64,000 nucleotides of DNA from Asterella californica (lineage: Eukaryota > Streptophyta > Marchantiopsida > Marchantiales > Aytoniaceae), in NCBI GenBank assembly GCA_036924285.1, contig JAYKYS010000012.1:2728001-2792000 (forward strand). Reading direction: 5' to 3'. Shown one piece after another: positions 1 through 11,938 of this stretch. Positions within the stretch are counted from its first letter, which is position 1; the number at the start of each line of letters is the position of its first letter. The notes under the pieces were generated by a model. That model saw only the letters and a list, made by a program, of their open reading frames with translations. It was not told where the DNA came from and ran no database searches. Made by a program: the position numbers and the translations under genes.

Positions 1-108
1 AAAGACAAGGAAACTCTCCTACTCACTACGCACACAAGACACATAAACCATCCAAAGAGTCAAAGACAAGGAAACTCTCCTACTCACTACGCCCACAAGA
101 CATAGGTA
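1..108. repeat. Two-copy tandem repeat, 61-bp period
   Basis: The first 31 bases recur almost exactly from position 62, giving a period of 61 bp. The second copy decays after about 45 bases. The repeat may continue to the left of the window. No coding potential is seen. Confidence 0.8.
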
Positions 109-1984
109 ATTGCAGCGCCGCACCTCAATATGTTAGGGATTGATAACCATTACCTAACTTTGTAGGAGTTAGAATATGAAACTTGGGTGTACAAAATAGA
201 CCAAGGTTTAGATAGTCAAGGTTGATATAGTAAAGATAGAAGGATAATCATCGCTAAGGCAAAAGAAACTAATACGAATGTTTAAAAATTAAGTTACATA
301 TCCTGTTCTATATACTCATTAATTTTTTTTGTGGTGCAACATCAATTGGCAATGAGAATTTGATCTTTTCTACCTCCTTTCGCTGTTTGGTTAACTCCAT
401 ATATTTTCAAGGTGTTTGGAGTAAAAAATTGAGATTTAAAGACCCTGAATTAAATCGTTATGCCTTGAAGTCATCGGAATGGGATATCGAGAACTGTCGC
501 TATATGAATGGAGAGGAACAAAAGCCAGTGTGCGGAAAATAGTTATGACTTAACCCGTCAAATAATTGTTTCGTGAGTAAAAAGAAGCCATTAAGCAGAT
601 AAAGAGAAGTTCAATGGAAACCCTAAAGAAGTAAGAAAATATTTTGAATTAAAAAGGATGGGCTGAACCCTACAAAGAAAAAGCGGAAATGAAACTATTA
701 AGTTAGTAAAAAGAAATATTCAAAACTTATAGAAATGACAAAGTTATAGCACTATAAAAGTGAAGCAATAGGTTTGATGTATTCACAGCTTCCTTTTGCT
801 GTTTGTAATGTTCCATTCTAAGTTCGTAGAAGGGAATATTACAAAGTCACCATAGCAATAACAAAAAGGAAGCAATAGAAATAATTTATTACCCTGAAAA
901 CATTGAATAAACTGAATGTTTGAATATAGCGAAAATGTTTAAAAAGTCTACAAGAAGGAATATGTAAAAAAGCACCGGAAATATCACACATGTTGATATA
1001 ATCAAGGTCTGGATTCATGTCTTCGCATGGTGTGATTTTGGACCTCTCTTAGATCCTCACTCTCTTGCTTTTGGATCTCACAACTGCAAATTGGACTGAA
1101 TATATATGTTCATATTATTCTTCAAACTCTTGTCGTTTTTCTCCGGTGTTATTCCGTCCATTCGGAAGTGAATTAGTCAAGTGAATGTGGAAATTAAGTA
1201 TCTCAGGAATTGAAAATACGTAAATCTTTTTATGCAAACTTAGAGGCAGTTTTTGAAGAACAAGGATCGAAGATCAGAACCAATCTAGAAGAGTACTAGT
1301 GGGTAGAATTTCTCACCTCTTTTAGTGGAAGCGGTTTTGATGATGATTATTTCTGATGATAGATTCAAATTCCAGCATGATAGATTCACTTTCTCCACAG
1401 TCAAGTCAGAAAGATAGTAAACACTATATTTGTTATATGAAACTGGAGATATGCAGCAAGATTTGCAAGTCCCTCTTCGTAGTCCGATGTGAAGAGAAGA
1501 AGATAACGCTGCAGGATTTGCAGTGCTATCACCGTACCTTCTGGACATGAATGGAAAAGTATAGAAAAATTCTATTTTATAGGATGGAAAAGAAAATCTA
1601 TTTCAAAGATAAAGTTTCAAAACATATACTTATCGCTACGTTTATTACCTACAAATTAAGTCTGGTATTTCTATACTGTACGCAACCAATGGGTTTGTTT
1701 ACTACGGGGTCACTATATAAATGCATTGGTTGATTACATTGATCATGATCATGTTCTGGTTAGGTTTTGATTTCTTGCTAGTTGAATGTTTGATTAATCG
1801 AATGGTAAACGAACGAGAGTATACTTTCACCATTTTGGTTCGCAGAAGTCACTCTCCTCCTCTGATAAGAGTTTTTTAGAACGCTGATGAGAACAGTTTA
1901 GGCTGATGAGATATAAAACTGAATATAATTGGAAAGAATTGGAAGGTTATTGATGTCGTGCTTTCAACCGTGCTTTCCTCAACT
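109..1984. other. Intergenic, no gene recognised
   Basis: AT-rich DNA with only short open frames (under 90 codons) on both strands. None resembles a known protein, and the composition is the same inside and outside the frames. I see no RNA gene here. Confidence 0.6.
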
Positions 1985-3290
1985 TATTAATTGCAATCTC
2001 TATGTTCTATGGTCTGTTTTTCAATTGATGAATCCTTAGTGCGAGAAGATCTTATGTAAATATATTATCCTCCCAAGATAGAACGCTCTAAGTAGGTATT
2101 TTCTCTTCGACGAGCATGATAGGTTTTTGTCTATCATGAGCCTCGGTCGCTCCTTCACCCTTCCGCTACAAGCTTTCACAATAGGAGGATGACCTCGCTC
2201 ATTCTTAGCAATCTCTTTTGGATTGTAAGCCGTAGTAAGAGCTAGTTTGACCCTGCATCTCTTCAAAGAACTGTTTAGCTTCTAGAGTATTCAACTCTAG
2301 AAGTTAAACAGTCTGTAATCTTCTTAACACACCCATACCTAGAAATCACATCCTCTAGCAAGAATGTACAAACTCCTTCAGTGGACTTTGTATGTAAAGC
2401 TCGTCCTTCCACTTGATTGGACGGATCCTCTTGTGCAATAACCAAATATCGCATTTGTCATATCTCAACTGTCATGATAACAAGATCTACTACCCACTTA
2501 TAATGCATAGCAAGTGGATACGTAAGATGCAAATCGTCTCGATGCCTAATCTCTGAGTACATCTGATAAGTCTGGCATGATTCTACAAACCTCATAACAT
2601 CTCTGTACATGTTACGCTATCAGTACTTCTCCTTGAGCTTTGTAAATACCTCGATGTCCAACCCATAAGCTATCATGGAACTCCTAGACAAGTTGTGTCT
2701 GCATCTCCTTCTTGCACGTAACTCTTCGCGGTAGGTCAATATCTCGCTTAGATCGCTTTCACAGATAACTACCTTGTAGTAAGTAGTTGTAAGTCTTTTG
2801 TCTGATCTGTTTGAAATGTGCATCACTCCATTCATGGTGCTTCAACAACGTGCTAAGATAACGATCAATATCTATCCATTTATCCTCATACAACTCCTCT
2901 TGGAATGGTTTTGGATATGCTACTTCTTTCTTTTGTGTCTTAGAAAAGACGGTAGTGCTAACATTCTTTGTACTATCAATCATATCTTGCTCGCGATAAC
3001 ATATCTGCTATTGGGTTATCCTTGCACGCTATGTGCTTGAACTCAGGATTTTATAACTTGATGTATGCTATCCATCTTAGCATAGCAATATCAAGAGTGT
3101 TGTAATTTATAATCATTCTCAATAATGATAAACAATCAATCTCCACTACCACCGGTGTCCCAATCATGTAATCTTTCTCAACATTCATAGTTGTAATCAC
3201 TCCCCATAGTTCTCGCTTCACTTGTGAGTACTTCCTTTGTCGCTCACTCAACACCTTTTTGCGCCGAACCGTTGTCTTGTCGTGGACCGG
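1985..3290 (-). pseudogene. Gypsy element A: RNase H and integrase fragment
   Basis: Read on the minus strand, this is the 3' half of a Ty3/gypsy pol. RNase H begins near 3270 (SERQRKYSQVKRELWGV, then VVVEIDCLSLLRMI and LRWIAYIKL). It continues in another frame with NPEFKHIACKDNPIADMLSR down to about 2990. A linker and the integrase N-terminal part follow (2985-2620), then the integrase core near 2450-2290 (YLVIAQEDPSNQVEGRA) and 2266-2036 (LTTAYNPKEIAKNERGHPP), with the C-terminal part ending near 1985. The order RNase H then integrase is that of Ty3/gypsy. Stops and frame changes show a dead copy. Its upstream RT lies at 10616-10945, so about 7.3 kb of other DNA now separates the two pieces. 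Confidence 0.85.
2270..2312. repeat. Inverted repeat with 18-bp arms
   Basis: The arms at 2270-2287 and 2295-2312 are reverse complements at 17 of 18 positions, with a 7-base spacer. The repeat lies inside the integrase remnant, where the canonical element would not be expected to have such a hairpin. Confidence 0.85.
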
Positions 3291-3334
3291 CTCCTATATG
3301 AAATTCAAACTTCGATGCTTGTCGCTCCAAAGAC

Positions 3335-3840
3335 ATGGAGAAAACAAACTAGGCCCTAGCTTATGGACTTTTGGCACCATTTCGGATCTCCGCTTTCATC
3401 GCATCAGTGGATAGAGCTCCTTGTCAGCATTCCATAGGCACTTTGTCTACTTCGTTTGGACGCCTAGTGGAGAAGTTACAAGACTCGAAAGATGGAGAAA
3501 ACAAGCTAGGCCCCAGCTTACGGACTTTTGGCACCATTTCGGATCTCCGCTTTCATCGCATCAGTGGATAGAGCTCCTTGTCAGCATTCCATAGGCGCTT
3601 TGTCTACTTCGTTTGGACGCCTAGTGGAGAAGTTACAAGACTCGAAAGATGGAGAAAACAAGCTAGGCCCCAACTTATGGGCTTTTGGCACAACTTCGGA
3701 TCTTCACTTTTATCACATAGATGGGTAGAGCTCGTTGTCAGCTTTCCATGGATATCTTGTCTACTTCATTTGGACACTTATTGGAGAAGTTATGTGACTC
3801 GAAAGAAGGAAAAATCAAGCTAGACCTTAGTTTACTTGCT
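3335..3840. repeat. 157-bp tandem satellite, about 3.2 copies
   Basis: Units start at 3335, 3492 and 3649 (exactly 157 bp apart), with a decayed fourth start at about 3806. Copies 1 and 2 are nearly identical; copy 3 differs at roughly one base in eight. The open frames seen here simply repeat with the unit and are not genes. The array sits against the broken end of gypsy element A. It could be satellite DNA or a tandem repeat inside the untranslated part of an inserted element. Confidence 0.92.
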
Positions 3841-5429
3841 GACTGGGTATTTGCAACCCCAGGCGTTATATTAAAGACGCAAGGGGCTTGCTTCCTCATT
3901 GTTGAGAGAACTTTGTACGTACAGAGACTGACGCAAGGGGGCTGCTTAAGGGGCTTGCTTGTTTCTACGACCTGTCCGTGGACGTTTTGGAGATTGAGAA
4001 GTCCAATACACGCGCGCAAGGTGTCATCGGGTTCAAATCTGTGTAGGCTACGCACAAGTTAAGACGGTTCTTGAAGAGACGGATCGAGGGTTGTGTTCTG
4101 GGAGAAATTGAGACGTAGGAAGCAGATTTGGAATTTTCAGTTACTTGTGAAGGAGAGTTGGACCATTCGGGCCGTTCTTGAGTCCAAACTTGCTGTCCTT
4201 GGATCCATCGAGATCAGAACATGAGTTCTTCAGGAAATTGAAGACGATACGAGTTTTCATCGGACGGTTTGGGCGTTCTGAGTGAAATTGGCTCGCATGG
4301 AAGCGCTTATATCAGATTTTTGTTCGCCTGCGATCTGAGATTGGGTTGTGCTTCGCGATCGGTGAGCCAAGCTCTTTGTTCTTGGTGCCTACGCGATCAG
4401 GGAGTCTTCATGTACGCATAGGAGAAGACTGTACGTGAATTGGATTGTTGGTTTGGGTGTGGTGAGCAAGTTTGAGCCGCAGGGAGCTGATTTATGTCAG
4501 TTTTTTGCAACCTACGACCAAATTTCTTGCGTGGTTTTGCAAGGGGAACTCCAAACGGCTTGTTTGGAGTCTTGTTGGGTTCAGGGTAGCTAGATCTATC
4601 TGCCAGAGAAGACGAATATCAGTTTAGACGATCCGTTTGTGCTGTGTGTGCGGTTTTAAGCCACAAGGAGGAATTTTTGAAGTTTCGATCACCTGCGACT
4701 GAAAATCGACGATATCTCGGCTGTTGGGAGTCGGATCTGAAGGTTTCCTACGTTAACGGAGTCAGCGGAGGAGACCCTATCGACATCCGAAGTCCGTTCA
4801 GCGAAAGGAGAAAGTCCACAGATAGGTCTTTTTCGATTTCTTCACTACGAGTTTTGCTCTTTTGAGTTCGTTAGAGTTTTGGTTGGCTGTATACAGCTTG
4901 TGATAGCTAGCTTTAGCTAAGAGCTTATACATGGATGTGGTTTGGACTTAGGTTTGGATCGTGGGATACTGTTGTGGCTCTGTTTGTTAGCAAAGAGAAG
5001 TTTCTCTTGCTTTGAGCTACGCTTCGATGGTTTTGGGTCAGGGTTGTGATTCAAGGGTTGTTTTTAGGAGCTTTTGAAGCAGGTTACAGACTGCTCTGGT
5101 CTGGTTCTCAGTTCTCAGTTCTGTGCTCTTAGGAGAAAGAACCGGCAGTGTACATACATTTGGAGTGTATATATCGCAGCGTTCGTTTTCGTGGTTGTTT
5201 TTTTCTGTCTTGTTTCTGTTTCAGCACACAACATCTCCACAGTCAGGAACCTCACGTTTTCCTGGACATCCTTCACGCAATATCCGACACGACACGGTAC
5301 AACAAACCTGTTCTCTTTTTCATCATCTTGCCCCACAACCATCCAATGGCTATAGGACTACTATCAACTTTAAAAACTACAAGTCTACCACCCTCATAGC
5401 TGACTGTATGAAGTACAAGCGGGGAAGAT
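3841..5429. other. No gene recognised; possible element flank
   Basis: About 1.6 kb between the satellite and element D. It contains only short uninformative frames and several short GCAAGGGGCTTGC-like echoes near 3880-3970. It lies inside the block that separates the two parts of gypsy element A, so it is probably part of inserted repeat DNA. I could not find terminal repeats. Confidence 0.45.
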
Positions 5430-7050
5430 GTAGTGTCGCAGGATTACTCCTTTTGCCCATTTAGTATACAAGATATCGTTCCCACAGAGGATTTGCACAA
5501 GTAACGCTGTTCTAAGTTCTAAGATCTGTTCAAACATACAAACACACGGGTTTTTTCTAGAAATCCCGTCTTCTCACAAAACCACACGGCTTCCAGACCC
5601 TTCAGAAGGTGCTCTGGACCTAAACAAACAACAACTAACTAAAATATCACACAACTATTCACAGAGAAGCTCGAGAAGACACTTCCTGCTTCCAGGTCAC
5701 TTCTTCCAGGTCACTTCTTCCGATCTTCTCAGTACCGTCTTCCCGAAGCAATTCTCGGCTTCTGAGGATTCATCGACTTCTCACACCTCCAGAAGACTAC
5801 TCCTGTTTCGTAGAAGTCGACCAGCAACGACTGTTACACCTTGCTCTCTCTCACATTCCAACGAGTTAGATTAATCACAGGGTGTATGCCCCTGTAGCCT
5901 TCCCAGGCTTCTGCCTACGGAAACGGTCTTCCTGCAGCACTACAATGACATTCAGAATAGAAGTCTCAGAAGCTCACTAGAAGAAGGTAAGAAGATGAGG
6001 AAAATGAGGAAAGATTGGGAAATCCAAACGAGAGAAAGACAAGATAAGAATAAGAAATTAAGACTCTGACAGGCTTCTAGTCCGGATCTTGACTAACAAG
6101 CCATCCTTGCTTGTAATAGTTTGGGGAGGACGACAACAAACGTGCGTACAATTACACAATCTTCTACTTGAGGATGTCGTCTTCTGTTGTGGGAAGAAGA
6201 CTTCTTTTTTCTTCTCTTGCTGCTTCGACTACTCTGTCTTCTGGGATCTCTTACCCATAAGACCATCTGTAAGTGGATCCGAAGTGCTCCACTGGACGAG
6301 CCAAGCTGCGAATCTGCACAACTGCTGACAGTCACCGCCACTCAAGAAGAATGCTTCTCATGCACAATCGGGAGTGAATTCAAGAAAACCCACTACCTCC
6401 AAGACACAGGCAAAGCTTCTGCACTCAAATCAGCAATCCATTCCCCGAGAAGAATGCACATTGGCATTGGGAAGCTCACTCCCTCTACTCTCTGCTCCTA
6501 CTCCTCGACACACCAGTTTAGCCAGCAGGACTATACAAGGATGCCGTTCCCTGCTCCTAAACTGTCCCTACCTCCATCTACATCTTCGAACCACTGCTGG
6601 CAACGAGTATGTAGACCCCTCTGGTATAATCCCAATCTATTCGTATGTCTCTAACATCGAGTGTAGCGTGTGTGCGCACAGTAGTGTACACCAACAATTA
6701 CTAATGTAGTTAGTGCGCCTCTCATGTGTATAATGTGTTCTCACATGTATCTCGAATGTGTGTGTAATCCTACTCTTTGATCCTACTTATGCAGCTGCAT
6801 TGAGACGCAGAGAGAATCCTCTCCAATCCTCGACTACAACCAAGGAGAGATGGGCGCTGTCAAAAGGCTGCCACTCCACATGCAAGCGGTTCTCCTTCCT
6901 AATTAGCCATCCACCTTACTACTCCTGCGCTGCCTACACTACCACATGGTCACCTATCTAATTTTTACACTAAAACTGCCATCTTCTAAGATAGCATGTT
7001 CGGTTCCTACTAAGTTTGGACAAGTCAACTTGTCTTCTGTGCTTTGCTAC

Positions 7051-8894
7051 CTACTCTAATTGCTCAGATGCAATCTTCATTGGATCTACTCCTACCTGAA
7101 CTCCTAACTCGGCTTCTGGTAAGCTGGGAAGCCCTGCAATTACCTCGGGTGTCACTGAGGTGGCTTCCTCCTCAACAGTCATCGTTGGCTCTATTGCTGT
7201 TGCTTCTGCTTCTGCTTCGACTTCGGAAGACGGAAGCGTCTTCTGGGAAGCTGAGTCGACTTGTGCTTCCTTGCTCATCTGAAGCACTAGTTCGACACTG
7301 GGAGCCATGGTGACCTCATAAGGGTCCAGAGAAGTCGCTTCCTCCACTCGGAATACCTGGGAAGACAACTCTTCTTCTTGTCTTCCGGGGCTTCTTCCGG
7401 AGTCTTCTCGGCTTCCAACGTTGTCACTACCAAGTGGACAGCGAGGTCGAACTCCTCCTTCTCCAAGTCTGATACGGTCGATAGTGCTGAGACCGCGGTG
7501 AAGTTGAACTTCTTCCGAAGCGCTTCCATCGACTGAGCTAGCATCCCTTGTGCACGAGCTTCCGCTGCTTCCCGCTGCGTCTTCTCGACTGCAGTCTGCA
7601 CTTCTGCGGCTTCCCGCAGTGTCTTCCATGTCGTCTTCTTCTCTGCAAGGGCGGTGATCTTATCCCGCACTCGTAGAACCTCCTGGTCACACTGCTGTAA
7701 ATGCGCATGCAACTCCTGGTTGCTCTTCCTCAACTGCGCTAACTCCTTGGTCGAAGCGGCTGCTTCCGCCTTGTACTTCGCTGCGAGCTTCTCCGTGGTG
7801 CGGAGGTTGGCTTCCAGGCTTCTACCCTCTTCTGGCCTCCTTCCTGTCGCATCAGGGTGTGCATACCGAATCCAGGCTATAGTGGCTTCTCCTAAGCCTT
7901 CGCTCTCTTCTCGATCAATTCCATAGCTAGCTAGATCTCTGAGTGGAAGAAGGCACTGAACTCCTCTAGTCTTCTTCTCACGGAAGACAAGCTCATCTCC
8001 ACAATCCGATCGGAGATGTCTATCTTGTCTTCCAGAGGCAAGGATGCCTCTTCGACCACTATGGTGTTCTGCTTCTGCGCGCGAGAAGAAGTTATTCTTC
8101 TCATCTTCCGGGGTGGAAGATCTCTCCCCATGGCAGAAGCGGTCCTCTTTACTGCGCTTCCTCGCATCGCAGTTGGAGTGTCCATCCAACCTTCGTCTTC
8201 TGGAGTCTTCGAAAGACTCCCTGGTGTTGCAGAAGCGGTTGTTGTTCTGCGCAACTCGGATACTCAAGGGCTCCTCCTATGAGTTGGACTCCGATCCAGA
8301 ATGAATGATCTGGAAGGAGATGGTCTTCCTAGGCACACTCCTAGGACCCATCTTCCTTGGTGATGTCGCGTCTTCCGACCTACTGGAGTCGTCTTCTCTC
8401 ATCAGAAGCGTCTTCTTTTGAATACCGGACCTCATCTGCGGCATCAGAGTGGGAGAGGGAGTCATGGCTGCTGCTCGGTCGTCTTCTCCCGAGATCTCCT
8501 CCTTCGTCTCGTGCTACCCTGTTGGTCCATATGTCGCCAACTAATCTTCCGTGAGATCCCCCTTGGCTACGTATAGGTAACAGAAGAATGGAGTAAGATA
8601 TCCTCCTGCCGGGGTACCTAAGTACACCAGTTCTGCCTGTACATAAGCGTGGAAGAACGCGCTCCAGTTGACGTTCTCTTCGGCGCACACTGCTTCCAGA
8701 AACTCCACGTCCTGATCTCCAAGGTATCTCATTTTCTGCGCCTTCCTCTTAAGAAAGAGGTGAAGGAACAACTTCGTCGGAAGACGCTTCTGCGGCTCCC
8801 GGTAAGATTTAACCTTCCAGCCTTTTCTTCCCTGCCTGTCCTCCAGGAAGAGACAAGTTGTGCTTCTAGGCACATGCCACCTACCCGAGATCAT
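7051..8894 (-). pseudogene. Gag-like coiled-coil protein of element D
   Basis: On the minus strand, 8894-8541 encodes a 117-aa stretch. A segment of about 95 aa within it (from GRKGWKVKSY to YLYVAKG) aligns without large gaps to the protein of element C (GSNDFKVHSY onward), sharing an aromatic/leucine pattern ending in W-FF and a GG pair. A serine/arginine-rich linker with stops follows (8540-8280), then a long charged coiled coil (about 7930-7290, e.g. REAAEARAQGMLAQSMEAL). An acidic tail in another frame runs to the stop at 7051 (EVEAEAEATAIEPTMTVEEE). Frame changes near 8540, 8270 and 7370 could be mutations or introns. No Pfam family comes to mind; a gag role is inferred. Confidence 0.6.
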
Positions 8895-10025
8895 GCGTAA
8901 GATCTTCTTCTTGAGTCAACAACCCCGGTTCTCAGATTGTGACCTATGAAAGATCCTGCGTCACCAATCCTCTGTCTAGGAAGATGGTCTTCCACAAGCC
9001 ACTCTTACCTTCGCAGGTACACCTGCGAAGGCAAGGTTCCAATCTCACAAGAAGAAGTCGAGACCCAACTCCTTGATGAAGGGTTTGGCCTCGGCCAACT
9101 CTGCTGCCGGTAACACCAACCCTCGAGGATGCATCGACATACTTGAAACTCTGTTGCACTAAGCCACACGTACTTAAGTCGAAGGTTCAATCCTTCCTAG
9201 GTTCTCACAGTCTAGCTTCCACTCTCAGAATACAAATCTAGTCTTCCAGAAGACAGCTAATCCGTCTTCTGGGATTCTAACAGTGCTTCCTAAATAGCTC
9301 CCGTCTTCCGAGCTATATCTAAACAATCCTAACTAAGCAAGGCCTCGCATGAATTCCTAAGAAGACAACCCACCTTGCATTACATCCTACTTCCTAATAG
9401 AAGATACAAGATATGTGAGAAGTAGAGTGTATGACAAGTTCAGAAGAGGGTTGCGGGCTCCTGCAATGATAGCGGCCTCTGGGAAGACACCCGGGACAGC
9501 TTCCGATTCAATAACCTTCTCGGAAGACTTCCCGAAGCCAAGCTTCCTTTCACTGATCTCACATGTCTTCTGCTTCCTACACGCAATCTAACCTCACAAC
9601 AGACACAAGACATTCGCAGTCTGTTCTTCTGACTTCTCACCTCTCATACACACTCAGAAGAAGCTTGCTGCATGATGGGAAGACATGACCCTCGACCATT
9701 CTCTCCATATTCTGCCAGCAAGACTTCTCACAACTCTCTTCTAAGTTCAGGAAGAAGAAGGAAGAGGCTGCTATGGGACGGACAGAAGATATCCGTAACG
9801 GACCCTCACGTCTTCTCGCGCATTCTGCCAGCCTTTCCAATCTTCTAACCTCTCTAGGAAGATGGGGATTTGAGAAGCTTGGAAGACCGGGAGGCACAGG
9901 CCTAGTTCCTAACTTCCAACTTCTCGAAATAACAAACAACTCACCAAGCCACTCAGGGTTCGTACCAAGCCTCTCTTAACACAAAAGCAAATCCAATCCA
10001 CCCTTGATACAAAATTGCACACATT

Positions 10026-10121
10026 CGTCTTCCGAAGACAGTCAGGCTTCCGAAGTGTCTTTCGAAGATGTTCAGGTTTCATAAGCGTCTTCCGAAGATG
10101 TTCAGATCTTCCGAAGCGTCT
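10026..10121 (-). repeat. 30-bp tandem repeat, 3.2 copies
   Basis: Units of 30 bp start at 10026, 10056 and 10086, with a partial unit at 10117. Each is built around TCTTCCGAAGA, a short palindrome. On the minus strand the units read as ten-residue repeats of the type EHLRKTLMKP. It lies in element D, upstream (minus sense) of its gag-like frame. Confidence 0.8.
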
Positions 10122-10615
10122 TTTGTTCAAGGTTCCGGGAGTAGAGGGATGGTAGGGTAGGGAAATTGATAGCTATGATCTCGAATTTGAGGACGATGGA
10201 CAAGGAAGCTCGAATTGCACTCGGGAAGAAGCAAGAAGATGGCTGTCGAAAATTGGGCAGCGCTCTGCGGCCAATGTCACAGAAGGAAAAATGTGAGGAG
10301 AGAATCAATCGATCGGTTTGCCTGCAAATAACCGGGGAAGTGCAGGGGATATCAAACAAAAAGCGAGAAGCGGTGGGAAGGGAAAAAACATGAGAAGAAC
10401 CTCAAACAGTCTTCTGTCTGCTTCTCGAGCTGTCTTCAATCTTCCGCGCGCTTCCGGCTCTGACCCCAGCTCCAATGCGACCCCACAGAGCTGCTTCCAG
10501 AAGACTCCTTCAGCTCGATATGCTTTCTACTCTCAGCAATTCGCCCTCGCCTTCTTCCTAGCTGTGAATCGACCCTGGCTCTACTCAATTTCACTCTTTA
10601 AGTAACAAAGCTTCT

Positions 10616-10945
10616 TCAGTTATACAAACAAGTTATTAACTTTAAAAATTTCAAAAATTCGTGAATCCTGTAAATTGTGGGCACCACAGAAGACAACAAT
10701 TCTTTTAGCGTTTGAACTGCCAATGAGTGCTTCTCGTCCCACTTAAATCTCTTGTCTTTCCGAAGCAAGCCGTACAAAAGATCAGCAACATGTGCAAAGT
10801 GAAGAATCCAAACATGATAGAACACACAAGCTCCTAAGAACCTCCGTACTTCAACTACATGTATCTTTCATATGTTGGATGACATCTACCTTACTTGGAT
10901 CAGGTGGTCTACGACCAAACCACCCAATCACAATTCTTCGCACAG
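10616..10945 (-). pseudogene. Gypsy element A: RT C-terminal and connection part
   Basis: Read from 10945 down, the frame gives RIVIGWFG then RPPDPSKVDVIQHMKD (with one stop), VVEVRRFLGACVFYHVWILH and LLYGLLRKDKRFKWDE. This is the typical Ty3/gypsy stretch linking RT to RNase H (x-PDP-x-K-V..., RRFLG..., LLRKD-x-x-F-x-W). It is the part that should lie directly before the RNase H at 3270-3050 of the same family, from which it is separated by 7.3 kb of inserted DNA. On its other side it is cut at about 10945 by the LTR of chromovirus B. Confidence 0.8.
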
Positions 10946-10949
10946 CCCC

Positions 10950-11244
10950 ACGTCTCGAACTTACGTTTTGGACTCACGTCTTAGACCCAAGTCTCAAACT
11001 TACGTTTCAGTCCGTTTTCTGATTTGCCCACTTAGGTCATCATTCATATGGGGTCCTTTTGAGATATGCCCCCTACGTTCTAACCCAACGTTCCAACCTT
11101 GATTCAGAGAACCACTTAGGGTTCTTTTGTTTTCAATTTTCTAACTAAGCCGTTAAGTCCTACTCGCAGCGTTCACAACCTAGAGCAAATCCACTAAGAT
11201 TTTGTTGTTTGCATATGCGCACCTCTCACTTTGGAGGTTGATGC
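10950..11244 (-). repeat. 3' LTR of chromovirus B
   Basis: This stretch aligns with 19970-20286 in the same orientation. Shared blocks include AGACCCA-GT, CTTAGGTCATCATT, CTAACCCAA-GTTCCAA, CAGAGAA-CACTTAGG, GTTCACAACCTAG and GT-TTTGCA. The copies differ at about one base in five, indicating an old insertion. The inner end near 11244 is set by the last recognisable match. Confidence 0.8.
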
Positions 11245-11938
11245 ATTCATCAACAATGATCCTTAAGTTAACGTCAAGTTCAAAATGGGTAGCCAACCCC
11301 TTGACACTATAATTGCATTCTGGTAGCTAACCTGCAATTCCCTTCTGGGATTGGTTCTTAAGTCGTCGCTAGAACACTTGGAAAATTCCAACTCGAGAAA
11401 GCCTAACTTTTTTTGCCATCATTAAACAAAACTAGTTGACAATTTCAAAAAATTATAATTAAGACTCTAAGTTGCTAACTTATAAGTATTCTCACCTACT
11501 TAATGTGTCTCCCGAAGCTCAGTTTCTGGTCACAACCTGATTTGACTTAGACGCACGACTAAGTTTACCTTACAGTTAGACAACGCAAGATCATCCCAAG
11601 CCCCAAGCCAAGTGTAAACTATTCACACTTGCTTTGCCAATGCTACGACAAATCTAAGTCTTGATTTAGATGTTTATCCAAAGCAGCTTGCTTTCTTTTA
11701 GTGTGCTTCGTTTCTCCTCTTGACAACATCTTAGGCATCTGATCAGAACTAGTCATAGCCATGCACTACCAATATACTTAGACACTTTCAAGAAATAAAC
11801 TTTTTATTTTCACAAAATACGAGTCAAAGCTACAAAGTCCATCTGTCCAAATCGCCTCAAGTTACTACTTGTATGGTCCGTCAATCTTTTACTCCTCACT
11901 AGAAGGAGATCCTCATCTTGCTAACGTCCTTATTGTCC
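11245..11938 (-). other. 3' untranslated part of chromovirus B
   Basis: Between the chromodomain stop and the 3' LTR. No open frame of note on either strand and no recognisable motif. Confidence 0.55.

Larger units (their letters stand above)
5430..10615 (-). mobile_element. Element D: gag-only, CTTC-rich retroelement
   Basis: A block of about 5.2 kb very rich in GTCTTC, GAAGAC and CTTCCG, inserted into the RT/RNase H of gypsy element A. Its left end resembles the left end of element C: both carry a GATNTCG..CCCACAGAG motif followed by GCAAGTAAC-like sequence (5471-5504 here, 13803-13833 in C). It encodes a minus-strand gag-like protein (8894-7051) related to that of element C. I find no protease, RT, RNase H or integrase. 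I could not match a left and a right LTR, so both ends are approximate. Calling it a non-autonomous LTR retroelement is an inference from the shared end motif, the nested position and the gag-plus-coiled-coil layout. Confidence 0.55.

Noticed and set aside
3335..3840. CRISPR array
   Set aside because: The repeats are contiguous 157-bp units without unique spacers, and the genome is clearly plant nuclear.
3371..4062. Series of plus and minus open frames of 66 to 113 codons
   Set aside because: They repeat with the 157-bp satellite unit and have no protein resemblance.
5074..6709. Serine- and leucine-rich plus-strand frames, up to 155 codons
   Set aside because: They are translations of CTTC-rich DNA in the untranslated end of element D, with no domain and opposite in strand to its gag-like gene.
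7654..8304. Plus-strand frames opposite the gag-like gene of element D
   Set aside because: They are shadows of the minus-strand coiled-coil frame. The minus strand has the alignment to element C.
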